Shown: piece by piece, positions 1-5,929 of the stretch
How the letters are laid out: each line of letters begins with the position of its first letter
Numbering within the stretch: the stretch's first letter is position 1
DNA from: Trueperaceae bacterium
GTDB taxonomy: Bacteria > Deinococcota > Deinococci > Deinococcales > Trueperaceae
Direction: 5' to 3'
Assembly: GCA_003567075.1 (NCBI GenBank)
Contig: PXAU01000237.1
Span: 1-6,326, forward strand
DNA: 6,326 nt
The notes under the pieces: generated by a model
The model's database searches: none
What the model saw: the letters and a program-made list of their open reading frames with translations, nothing else
What the model was told of the DNA's origin: nothing
Position numbers and translations under genes: made by a program

Positions 1-859
1 AGCGCCCGCGCAACCGCGGGTCGAGCACGTCGCGCAGCCGGTCGCCCATGAAGATCAGCGACAGGCACAAGAGCGTGATGAAGATGCCCGGGAAGGTCGC
101 CAGCCACCAGGCGGTGGCGACGTAGTTGCGGCCGTCGGCCAACATGCGACCCCAGGTGACGGTCGGCGGCTGGACGCCGAAGCCGAGGAACGAGAGCGAC
201 GCCTCGAGGATGATGACGGTCGCCACGTTGAGGGTGGCGACGACGATGATCGGCGCCATCACCGAGGGCAGCACGTGCCGTAGCAGCACGATGGGCGTGT
301 ACTGCCCCAGCGCGCGGGCCGCCTCCACGAACTCGCGGTTCCGTATCGACAGGGTCTCGGCGCGCACGACGCGCGCGAAGGTGGTCCAGCCGATAGCGCC
401 GATCACCAGCACCAGACCCACGAGGCTCGGGCCGAACACCCCCAGCACCGTCAGGTAGAGGATGGTGTTGGGGATGGCGATGAGGGTATCGATCAGGCGC
501 GAGATCGCGGTGTCGATCCGCCCGCCGAAGTACCCGGCCAAGGTGCCGAGGGTGATGCCCAGCACGGCCATGAGCGCCACGCCGCCGAGCCCCACGATGA
601 GCGCGATGCGACTGCCGTAGATGAGGCGACTGAGGATGTCGCGCCCCAAGTGATCGGTTCCCAGGAAGTGCTGCTCCGGGCCGCCGGCCCACGAGGGTGG
701 GGCGAGGCGGTTGCGCAGGTCGGGCGCGGTGGGCTCGAACGGTGCCAGTTGCGGAGCGAAGATCGCCATGACGAAGAACGCGACGAGCAGGAGCGCGCCG
801 AGCGCGGCGATCGGGCTCGACAGCAGCCGCTTGAGGAAGGAGCTCGCCTCGCGGATCAC
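1..859 (-). CDS. dppC: DppC-type peptide ABC transporter permease (3' end cut by window edge)
   Basis: Inner-membrane subunit of a dipeptide/oligopeptide ABC importer; it pairs with the DppB-type protein encoded just upstream to form the channel. 286 residues are visible, ending in DPRLRGR, which is normally within a few residues of the family's C-terminus, so almost the whole protein is here. Seen: a first membrane segment at about 17-36; the family's periplasmic motif FLGTDHLGRD at 65-74; several later hydrophobic segments (about 84-108, 133-157, 198-218, 251-272); the ATPase-contacting EAA loop EAARALG at 179-185; and the conserved EASLSFLGFG at 219-228. The start is GTG at 859, whose GTGA overlaps the stop of dppB by four bases; GAGGA at 874-870 lies 10 bases upstream. 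This implies translational coupling and equal amounts of the two permeases. The substrate cannot be read from the permease. Family call is certain; the symbol denotes family only. Confidence 0.95.
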   Translation of the reverse strand, partial: MIREASSFLKRLLSSPIAALGALLLVAFFVMAIFAPQLAPFEPTAPDLRNRLAPPSWAGGPEQHFLGTDHLGRDILSRLIYGSRIALIVGLGGVALMAVLGITLGTLAGYFGGRIDTAISRLIDTLIAIPNTILYLTVLGVFGPSLVGLVLVIGAIGWTTFARVVRAETLSIRNREFVEAARALGQYTPIVLLRHVLPSVMAPIIVVATLNVATVIILEASLSFLGFGVQPPTVTWGRMLADGRNYVATAWWLATFPGIFITLLCLSLIFMGDRLRDVLDPRLRGR

Positions 860-1776
860 GAGTACGAGATCCTCGGGTCGATGAGCGCGTAGAGCAAGTC
901 GACCAACAAGTTGGCCGACATCACGATGAGCGCCGCGACGATCACCACGCCCTGGATGACGGCCATGTCGCGCGAGTTGATCGCCTGGATGGCCAGCAAC
1001 CCGATGCCGGGCCAGGCGAACACCTGCTCGGTGACGACGGCGCCTGCCATCAGGGTGGCGACCTGCAGGCCCAGCACTGTGACGTAGGACAGGAGCGCGT
1101 TGCGCACCGCGTGCTTGAGCAGCACCAGGCGTCGCTGCAAGCCCTTGGCGGTGGCGGTGCGGACGTAGTCCTGGTTCAGCACTTCGAGCAGGCTCGAGCG
1201 CATCAAGCGGGTGAGGAGCGCGGCCAGCGAGGTGCCGAGGGTGATGGCGGGAAGGATGAAGGAGGCCAGGCCGCTGCGGCCCGACACCGGCAGCCAGCCG
1301 AGGATGACGGCGAACAGCAGGATCATCATGATGCCGAGCCAGAAGTTCGGCATCGCCTGGCCCAACACCGCGAAGGAGGTGGCGCTCACGTCGGGCCAGC
1401 GGTTGCGGTAGACCGCCGCGATGATCCCGAGCGGGAACGAGATCACCACCGCCACGAGGAGCGCCGCAAACGTGAGTTGCAGCGTGGCCGGGAGTCGCTC
1501 CAGCACGATCGGTAGCGCGTCCTGGCCTGAGTAGCGGATGGAGGTTCCCAGGTCACCACGCAGCAGGTCGCGCATGTAGATGAGGTACTGGGTGGTGATC
1601 GGTTGGTCGAGGCCGAGCGCCTCGCGCAAGGCGTCGATCTGGTACTGCTCGGCATCCTCGGGGAGCAGTAGCGCCACCGGATCGCCCGAGACGCGCACCA
1701 GCACGAACACGATGAGCGTGATCCCGAGCACCACGGGCACCATCTGGAGGAGTCTGCGCAGGATGTAGGCGGTCAT
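856..1776 (-). CDS. dppB: DppB-type peptide ABC transporter permease
   Basis: Inner-membrane channel subunit of the peptide importer, partner of the overlapping DppC-type gene. The 306-residue length is normal for DppB/GsiC proteins. Seen: N-terminal segment with the family's opening pattern AYILRRLLQMVPVVLG (3-18); a periplasmic stretch containing LGLDQPI and GDLGTSIRY (about 54-82); further hydrophobic segments near 100-122, 135-158, 228-248 and 273-297; the EAA-like coupling loop DYVRTATAKGL at 203-213; and the conserved EQVFAWPGIGLL at 250-261. The ATG start at 1776 fits the family, but no Shine-Dalgarno precedes it: the 16 bases before it are ATCCTGACTCACTGCC, and just upstream lies a hairpin. 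With a strong site on the binding-protein gene ahead of it, this suggests that permease is deliberately made at a lower level. Family call is certain; substrate unknown. Confidence 0.96.
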   Translation of the reverse strand: MTAYILRRLLQMVPVVLGITLIVFVLVRVSGDPVALLLPEDAEQYQIDALREALGLDQPITTQYLIYMRDLLRGDLGTSIRYSGQDALPIVLERLPATLQLTFAALLVAVVISFPLGIIAAVYRNRWPDVSATSFAVLGQAMPNFWLGIMMILLFAVILGWLPVSGRSGLASFILPAITLGTSLAALLTRLMRSSLLEVLNQDYVRTATAKGLQRRLVLLKHAVRNALLSYVTVLGLQVATLMAGAVVTEQVFAWPGIGLLAIQAINSRDMAVIQGVVIVAALIVMSANLLVDLLYALIDPRISYS

Positions 1777-1792
1777 GGCAGTGAGTCAGGAT

Positions 1793-1810
1793 CGCACGGT
1801 ACGGCGTGCG
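1793..1810 (-). repeat. Short hairpin just upstream of dppB
   Basis: Inverted repeat with perfect 6-bp arms CGCACG (1793-1798) and CGTGCG (1805-1810) around a 6-base loop. In the operon mRNA it ends 16 bases before the dppB ATG, in the place where a ribosome binding site would be expected to begin. It may add to the weak translation of dppB or be chance in GC-rich DNA. Confidence 0.35.
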
Positions 1811-1843
1811 CCGGCGAGGACGGGTGGTGGCTCGGTACCGGAG

Positions 1844-1849
1844 AGTATA
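1844..1849 (-). promoter_or_regulatory. Possible internal -10 element upstream of dppB
   Basis: TATACT on the minus strand (1849-1844) matches five of six bases of the TATAAT -10 consensus and is one of very few AT-rich hexamers in this GC-rich gap. No convincing -35 lies 16-18 bases upstream; that region is the hairpin stem. An internal promoter for the permease genes is possible but weakly supported. Confidence 0.2.
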
Positions 1850-1854
1850 CGCAT

Positions 1855-1893
1855 GCGCGCGACCCGCCGGCATCAGGCCGACGGGTCGCGCGC
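1855..1893 (-). promoter_or_regulatory. Strong intercistronic hairpin after the binding-protein gene
   Basis: Perfect 12-bp arms GCGCGCGACCCG (1855-1866) and CGGGTCGCGCGC (1882-1893), then one mismatch and a further 4 bp (1868-1871 with 1877-1880), closing on a 5-base loop. In the mRNA it begins 25 bases after the stop codon of the binding-protein gene, and no run of U follows, so it is not a standard intrinsic terminator. Stems in this position in SBP-permease operons are known to protect the upstream message from 3' decay or to lower read-through, which gives more binding protein than permease. That role is inferred here. Confidence 0.6.
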
Positions 1894-1918
1894 GCAGGCT
1901 CCAGGTTCCGTTCGCGCG

Positions 1919-3445
1919 TCAGTCGACGGGCTGCGCGGCGAACATCCACAGCAGCTCGTCCTGGCGCGGCTGCCAATCGACGTCCGTGGACACGCCCACG
2001 AGCACCTCGATCTGGAACAGCGGGATCCAGGGGCGCTCTTCGACCACCAGGTAGGTCGCCTCGTGCAGGTACTCGGTGCGCTTGTCCAGGTCGACCTCGG
2101 TCTCGGCCAGGGCCATCAGCTCGTCGAAGCGCTCGTTGCACCAGTGGACGCGGTTGCGGTAGGCGGCCTCGCACTGGATCGCGCGCATGCTGAACCAGTT
2201 GTCGAACATCGAGTTCGCCAACCCCATCAGGGCGAAGTGGGTGATGTTGTCGGCGTTCCAGATGCGGCTCTGGAAGGCGCTCCACTCGAGCACCTCCATC
2301 TCGGTGTTGACGCCGATCTGCTGCAGCATCAGCGCGATCACCTCGGCCTGCTCGACATCGAGCGGGTAGCGGCCGGCGGGGCCCTCCACCTTGATGGTGA
2401 TGTCGCTGGGTTCGTAGCCCGCCTCGCGGATGAGCTCGACCGCGCGCTCGGGATCGTAGTTGTAGGTGCCGAAGAGCTCCATCGGCGAGCCGCTGATGCC
2501 GGGGCTGAGGCGCGCCCGGGTGGGGACCCCGAGGCCACCCATCACCGCGTCGACGAGGAGCTGGTTGTCGATCGCCAGCTCGATCGCCTCGCGGATGCGC
2601 GGATCGCCGGTGATGGCGTCCTCGTGCGTGTTCATGATGAGCAGCATGATGCGCGTGGTGGGCTGCTGCTCGACGGCGACGGCGCCCGAGGCGAGCACCC
2701 GCTCGACGTCCTGGGGTGGCACGTTGGGGGCGATGTGGACGCCGCCGGTGATGAGCTCGGCCACGCGGGTCGAGTCCTCGGGGATGGTGCGGTGCACCAC
2801 GCGGTCGAAGGCGGGGCGGCCGCGCCAGTGGTCGTCGAAGGCCTCGAGGATGATGCGGTCGTCGCGGCGCCACTCGACGAAGCGGTAGGGGCCGGTGCCG
2901 ATCGGGGCTTCGTCGAAGCCCTCCCAGCCGATCTCCTCGACGACGTGCTTGGGCACGATGCCCGAGCTGAGGCGGCTGATGCGGTTGAGCATCAGCGGTT
3001 CGGGGCCGTGCGTGTGGATGATGATCTCATGCGGGCCGACGACCTCGACCTCGCGGATCTGGCGGTAGGAGTCGAAGGGCTGGAGGCTGGAGTCGGAGGC
3101 GACGCGCTCGAGGGTGAACTTGACGTCCTCGCCGGTGAACGGCGCACCGTCGTGCCAGACGACGCCTTCGCGCAGCTCGAAGCGCCAGGCGTCCTCGGCG
3201 ATCGGTTCCCAGGCGACAGCCAGCGCTGGCTCGAGGTCGCCGTCGGCGTTGCGGAAGATGAGGTAGTCGAAGAGGTTGACATGGACGGCTTCGACGGCGG
3301 TGGTGTGGTGCCCGTGCGGGTCGAAGCCGGTGACGTCGACGCCCTGCGCGATGACGATCTCGCGCTCGGCGCTGGCGAAGCCCAGCAGGAGCGCGCCGAG
3401 CAGCGCGGCTGCGAGGGTGCGGACGAGGGGATGGCGGGTGGTCAT
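1919..3445 (-). CDS. Periplasmic peptide-binding protein of ABC importer (SBP family 5)
   Basis: Captures the substrate outside the inner membrane and hands it to the DppB/DppC channel. 508 residues, normal for the DppA/OppA family. Seen: Sec signal peptide with R4 and R9, hydrophobic core 11-23 and an ASA cleavage site after residue 26; there is no lipobox cysteine, so the mature protein should be soluble in the periplasm rather than lipid-anchored. The SBP_bac_5 signature runs from LEPALAVAWEP (71-81) through FELREGVVWHDGAPFTGEDVKF (89-110), and the conserved PIGTGPYRF is at 181-189. The only cysteines, C425 and C436, could form a disulfide. The ATG at 3445 overlaps the stop of the preceding amidohydrolase gene (ATGA), and a consensus AGGAGG at 3457-3452 sits 6 bases upstream, predicting high expression. 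Ligand unknown; the neighbouring hydrolase suggests a peptide or N-acylated amino acid. Confidence 0.96.
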   Translation of the reverse strand: MTTRHPLVRTLAAALLGALLLGFASAEREIVIAQGVDVTGFDPHGHHTTAVEAVHVNLFDYLIFRNADGDLEPALAVAWEPIAEDAWRFELREGVVWHDGAPFTGEDVKFTLERVASDSSLQPFDSYRQIREVEVVGPHEIIIHTHGPEPLMLNRISRLSSGIVPKHVVEEIGWEGFDEAPIGTGPYRFVEWRRDDRIILEAFDDHWRGRPAFDRVVHRTIPEDSTRVAELITGGVHIAPNVPPQDVERVLASGAVAVEQQPTTRIMLLIMNTHEDAITGDPRIREAIELAIDNQLLVDAVMGGLGVPTRARLSPGISGSPMELFGTYNYDPERAVELIREAGYEPSDITIKVEGPAGRYPLDVEQAEVIALMLQQIGVNTEMEVLEWSAFQSRIWNADNITHFALMGLANSMFDNWFSMRAIQCEAAYRNRVHWCNERFDELMALAETEVDLDKRTEYLHEATYLVVEERPWIPLFQIEVLVGVSTDVDWQPRQDELLWMFAAQPVD

Positions 3446-4665
3446 GCGGTACCTCCTGGTGCGGGAGACGCGCCGAAGTCAGCGCGGGTGGCGGCGAGCA
3501 GGTCGGCGTCGACGAGCAGGTCGGCGGCGGTGGCGGCGAGCGCGACGCTGGCTAAGCGCAGGCCGCGCAGGCCGGCCTGGCTGGCGGACGCCGCCGCGAA
3601 CTCGGGGGTGTGGGCGGAGACGCCCTCGGGCACGATCGCGACGTACGGGTGGATGGCGGGCAGCACCTGGCTGACGTTGCCGAAGTCCGAGGAACCCACG
3701 CGACCGACGGCTGGGGCTTCCAGCACCGGTTCGCCTTGGGCCTCGAGGTGCGCGGCGAAGCGGTTCGCCATCGGCACGTTCACCTTGCGCTCGGCGTAGA
3801 AGAGCCCCTCCTCGAACTCGACCCGTGCGCCCACCGAGGCGGCTGCGCCGCGCGCGGCGGCCAGCCCCCGTTCCTTGAGCGCGGCCACCTCCTCGCTGCG
3901 GCGGTGGCGGATCAGGAACTTGGCTTCGGCGTACTCGGGAACGATGTTGGGCGCGCTGCCGCCGTGGCTGATGATGCCGTGGATCCGGGTCTCGTCGATG
4001 ACGTGCTGGCGCAGCGCGTTGATGGCGTTGAAGGTGAGGATGCAGGCGTCGAGCGCGTTGATGCCGAGCTCGGGGCTGCTGGCGGCGTGCGCGGCCTTGC
4101 CGAAGAAGCGCATGGTGACCCGGGTGGCGGCGAGCGCACCGCGGATCGTCATGGTGCGCGAGCCCGGGTGGAACATGAGCGCCGCGTCGACGCCCTCGAA
4201 CACGCCGGCTTGGAGCAGCAGGATCTTGCCGCCACCGCCCTCCTCGGCGGGGCAGCCGATCACCAGCAGCTCGCCGGCGCCGTCCACGAGCGCCTCGCGC
4301 AGCGCCCGCGCGGCACCGAGCGCGGCGGTGGCGATCAGGTTGTGGCCGCAGGCGTGACCGAGTTCGGGCAGCGCGTCGTACTCCGCCAGCAGCGCCACGC
4401 GCGGACCACCGGGGCCGAAGCGGTGGCGTGCGACGAAGGCGGTGTCGATGCCGCCGCTGCCGGTCTCGACCTCGAAGCCGGCTCTCTCCAGCGCCGCGAC
4501 GAGCGCGGCGGCACTGCGGTGCTCCTCGAACATCAGTTCGGGGTGGGCGTGGAGGTCGAGCGTGAAGGCTTCGAGCTCGGGCCAGGCGGCGTCGATGGCG
4601 CGTTCGAGGCGCTCGCGGCGAGCGGCGCTCGCGGCGTCGCTGTCGGTGGTGGTGGGCGGCGTCAT
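3442..4665 (-). CDS. M20-family metallo-amidohydrolase/dipeptidase (AbgB/PM20D2-like)
   Basis: Predicted cytoplasmic di-metal hydrolase that cleaves an amide or peptide bond in the compound brought in by the transporter. 407 residues, normal length, no signal peptide. Seen: LHAHPEL (38-44); EYDALPELGHACGHN (95-109), giving likely metal ligands C106 and H108; PAEEGGGGK (139-147) with catalytic base E141 and ligand E142; FHPG with H166; the lid-domain GKAAHAASSPE (189-199); SSDFGNVSQVLPAIHPY (325-341); and AHTPEF (351-356) with the last ligand H352. The DFGNVS and EEGGGGK patterns point to the AbgB/PM20D2 branch (aminobenzoyl-glutamate hydrolase and Xaa-basic dipeptidases) rather than to classic aminoacylases. 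The ATG at 4665 has no Shine-Dalgarno of its own but overlaps the stop of a 20-codon leader ORF. Its 3' end overlaps the binding-protein start. Exact substrate unknown. Confidence 0.93.
   Translation of the reverse strand: MTPPTTTDSDAASAARRERLERAIDAAWPELEAFTLDLHAHPELMFEEHRSAAALVAALERAGFEVETGSGGIDTAFVARHRFGPGGPRVALLAEYDALPELGHACGHNLIATAALGAARALREALVDGAGELLVIGCPAEEGGGGKILLLQAGVFEGVDAALMFHPGSRTMTIRGALAATRVTMRFFGKAAHAASSPELGINALDACILTFNAINALRQHVIDETRIHGIISHGGSAPNIVPEYAEAKFLIRHRRSEEVAALKERGLAAARGAAASVGARVEFEEGLFYAERKVNVPMANRFAAHLEAQGEPVLEAPAVGRVGSSDFGNVSQVLPAIHPYVAIVPEGVSAHTPEFAAASASQAGLRGLRLASVALAATAADLLVDADLLAATRADFGASPAPGGTA
3446..3457 (-). promoter_or_regulatory. Strong ribosome binding site for the binding-protein gene
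   Basis: AGGAGG (3457-3452) with a 6-base spacer before the ATG at 3445. It lies inside the last codons of the amidohydrolase gene. It fixes the start and, together with the ATGA overlap, allows both coupled and independent initiation. It contrasts with dppB, which has no such site. Confidence 0.85.
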
Positions 4666-4724
4666 GACGATGGCTGCGCCGGCTGGCGGTTGGGGCGTCG
4701 AAGGGGGAGAGCGCGATGGCGCAT
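4662..4724 (-). CDS. Candidate 20-residue leader ORF coupled to the amidohydrolase
   Basis: ATG at 4724 is preceded by GGAGGT (4736-4731) at a 6-base spacing, the best ribosome binding site in the region. The frame gives MRHRALPLRRPNRQPAQPSS and stops at TGA 4664-4662, overlapping the amidohydrolase ATG as ATGA. The peptide has five Arg and four Pro and no acidic residue. Codons such as CTT, CGA, CCA and TCA are unlike the strongly G/C-ending codons of its neighbours, so it may be read for its translation rather than for its product. The amidohydrolase lacks its own site, so ribosomes finishing this ORF would supply its initiation. Family unrecognised; the alternative is a chance short ORF. 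The signal itself is seen directly; the coupling is inferred. Confidence 0.6.
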   Translation of the reverse strand: MRHRALPLRRPNRQPAQPSS

Positions 4725-4730
4725 CGAACG

Positions 4731-4736
4731 ACCTCC
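4731..4736 (-). promoter_or_regulatory. Consensus Shine-Dalgarno of the leader ORF
   Basis: GGAGGT on the minus strand, 6 bases before ATG 4724. It lies 65 bases from the amidohydrolase ATG, too far to serve that start directly, and so is the main evidence that the leader ORF is translated. Confidence 0.65.
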
Positions 4737-4746
4737 GGTTCCAGGT

Positions 4747-4772
4747 GTTGCGACAGATGCAACGACGTTGCG
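4747..4772. promoter_or_regulatory. Candidate IclR-family operator between divergent genes
   Basis: GCAACG-A-CGTTGC (4759-4771) is a perfect 13-bp palindrome, and a third half-site GTTGCG (4747-4752) lies beside it, forming the looser dyad GTTGCGACAGATGCAAC (4747-4763). The outer GTTGCG copies start 20 bases apart (4747 and 4767), about two turns of the helix. The cluster is 11 bases upstream of the leader Shine-Dalgarno on one side and about 74 bases from the regulator start on the other, well placed to control both. IclR-family proteins bind short palindromes in divergent promoters. No consensus -10/-35 pair is recognisable on either strand here. Confidence 0.5.
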
Positions 4773-4800
4773 CTGGGTGATGCGGTAGTGAACACCATGC

Positions 4801-4822
4801 CCTGGGTTCGTGTCAAACCAGG
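4801..4822. repeat. 22-bp dyad upstream of the IclR-family gene
   Basis: Inverted repeat CCTGG-G-TT (4801-4808) and AA-A-CCAGG (4815-4822): seven of eight arm positions pair around a 6-base centre. It ends 11 bases before the regulator's ribosome binding site and includes the alternative GTG at 4810. It could be a second regulator site or a 5'-leader hairpin. Confidence 0.35.
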
Positions 4823-4845
4823 TGCGCTCGCGAAGGGGGCGGTCC

Positions 4846-5565
4846 GTGTCGCACCGTGACGGGGTCGTGGCGGTCGATCGAGCGCTGGCGCTCCTCGAAG
4901 CGTTCGACGACGCCCGTACCAGCCTCAGCCTGGGTGAGCTCGCCGCGGCCACCGGTCTCGTCAAGAGCACCGCCTTGCGCTTGGCTGCCTCGCTCGAGAG
5001 GGCCGCCTTCCTGCGCCGCAGCGCTGACGGCCGCTACCGGCTCGGTCCAGCGCTCGCCCGCCTCGGGGCCCGCTACCAGGCCTCATACGATCTGGGCCGC
5101 TCCGTGCAGCCGGCGCTCGAGCGACTCGCCGCGCGGAGCGGCGAGAGCGCCTCCTTCTACGTGCGCGAGGGCGACGAGCGCGTTTGCCTGCATCGCGTCA
5201 ACGCACCCTGGCACGGGCTTCTGCACGTCGTCCACGTCGGTAGCAGGTTCCCGTACCAGACCGGCGCCGCAGGGCAGGTCATCCGCGTCTTCGACGAGCC
5301 TCAGGCACCGGATCCCGACGGCGTGCGTGGGACGCTGGTGGCGATGTCGGCTGCGGACCGCACGCTCTCCGACACGGCTGCGCTGGCGGCGCCGGTGTTC
5401 GGTGCCGACGGCGCGTTCGTGGGCGCCATAAGCCTTGTCGGTCCTGCCTCACGGTTCGGCGAGCGACTGCTCCCACGTCTGCGCCGGGAGGTGCTCGACA
5501 CGGCGCGCCAGGTGAGCAAGGCGCTCGGTGCGCCGCTCACGCCGTACGAACACCAGGCCGCCTGA
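4846..5565 (+). CDS. IclR-family transcriptional regulator (compact effector domain)
   Basis: DNA-binding regulator divergent from the uptake operon; by position, its probable controller and its own. From the GTG at 4846 it has 239 residues: winged helix-turn-helix at about 8-68 (VDRALALLEAF, then LGELAAATGLVKSTALRLAASLE, with the wing DGRYRLG at 61-67), followed by the IclR effector domain at about 75-230 (ESASFYVREGDERVCLHRV; FPYQTGAAGQVI; LAAPVFGADGAFVGAISLVGP). Between GAAGQVIRVF and the AAPVFG strand the usual helical segment is some 35-40 residues shorter than in classical IclR proteins; I recognise this as a known compact subtype, so it is probably not a deletion. This start is chosen because AAGGGGG (4833-4839) lies 6 bases upstream and the HTH then begins near the N-terminus. 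An in-frame GTG at 4810 would add 12 residues but has no site. Ligand unknown. Confidence 0.93.
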   Translation: MSHRDGVVAVDRALALLEAFDDARTSLSLGELAAATGLVKSTALRLAASLERAAFLRRSADGRYRLGPALARLGARYQASYDLGRSVQPALERLAARSGESASFYVREGDERVCLHRVNAPWHGLLHVVHVGSRFPYQTGAAGQVIRVFDEPQAPDPDGVRGTLVAMSAADRTLSDTAALAAPVFGADGAFVGAISLVGPASRFGERLLPRLRREVLDTARQVSKALGAPLTPYEHQAA

Positions 5566-5596
5566 GCGCCGGCACGCGAACGCCGGTGGTCGGCCT
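5555..5596. terminator. Possible bidirectional terminator between convergent genes
   Basis: Nested inverted repeats: AGGCCG (5555-5560) with CGGCCT (5591-5596), and inside them CCGGC (5569-5573) with GCCGG (5582-5586), extendable by a G-T and a C-G pair. The structure spans the stop of the IclR gene and touches the stop of the small acidic gene on the other strand. Only a short pyrimidine stretch (TTCTTC) follows on the plus side, so it is an atypical terminator. Confidence 0.4.
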
Positions 5597-5922
5597 CAGT
5601 TCTTCTGCGCCCCCGCAGCGTCGATGAGGTCCTGCACGCTCAGCACCTTGCCGATGTGGACCGCCTCGAAGCGCGGCGACACCAGGTAGTGCTTGAGCAG
5701 GTCGAAGGCGTGCATCACCACGTCCGCGTCCTCGTCGTCGAAGAGGACCAGTTCGTTCCCGGACGGCATGAAGGCGACCAGCTCCGAGTAGGCGGGCTCG
5801 GCCTCGCCCGATTCCACCGACGCCGCGTCGACGTCCTCGGCGAACACGTCGAGGACGTCGAGATGCTCCACGAGGTCGAGGTTGATGAGTTGGCCGTCGG
5901 CGGAGAGCAGCCAGTTCGCCAT
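5596..5922 (-). CDS. Small acidic protein of unknown function
   Basis: 108 residues from ATG 5922, starting MANWLLSADGQLINLD. I do not recognise the family. The opening pattern (Trp, short hydrophobic strand, DG turn, then LINLDLVEHLDV), followed by alternating hydrophobic runs (ELVAFMPSG, NELVLFDDED), suggests a small beta-rich fold, with helices in the second half (VVMHAFDLLKHYLV, VQDLIDAAG). It is strongly acidic, about 22 Asp/Glu against 4 Lys/Arg, with no signal peptide or membrane segment, so it is probably cytoplasmic. In-frame ATGs at 5934 and 5931 would add three or four residues, but none of the three starts has a Shine-Dalgarno. TATGAT at 5935-5930 would start transcription at or next to A5922, so a leaderless start there is preferred. 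It lies 87 bases after the second dppC-type gene, same strand, with possible read-through from it. Confidence 0.75.
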   Translation of the reverse strand: MANWLLSADGQLINLDLVEHLDVLDVFAEDVDAASVESGEAEPAYSELVAFMPSGNELVLFDDEDADVVMHAFDLLKHYLVSPRFEAVHIGKVLSVQDLIDAAGAQKN

Positions 5923-5929
5923 GGGGCGC

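Noticed and set aside
126..458. 110-codon plus-strand frame at the left end
   Set aside because: Antisense to the DppC-type gene; Arg/Thr/Ser-rich with no domain.
1775..3799. 674-codon open frame on the plus strand opposite the binding-protein gene
   Set aside because: It is antisense to a certain gene of a known family. Its composition (runs of H, D, G, A, V, L) is that of a GC-rich mirror frame, and no domain is visible. Long antisense frames are expected at this GC content.
4662..4724. Frameshift joining the leader ORF to the amidohydrolase as one longer protein
   Set aside because: The amidohydrolase already has a full-length N-terminus for its family, and the ATGA junction recurs elsewhere in the operon, so two ORFs are the simpler reading.
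4714..4726. CGATG-GCG-CATCG inverted repeat at the leader ORF start
   Set aside because: Only 5-bp arms around three bases, overlapping the start codon; too short to separate from chance in this GC-rich context.
3610..4788. 392-codon plus-strand frame opposite the amidohydrolase
   Set aside because: Mirror frame of a gene with clear catalytic motifs; no family features and low-complexity composition.
3479..4816. 445-codon minus-strand frame overlapping the amidohydrolase in another phase
   Set aside because: Arginine/alanine-rich shadow translation. The true phase carries the complete M20 motif set.
4662..4970. 102-codon minus-strand frame that ends with the leader ORF
   Set aside because: Its upstream part is antisense to the start of the IclR gene and looks like a shadow. 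Only the last 20 codons, from the ATG with the strong Shine-Dalgarno, are supported.
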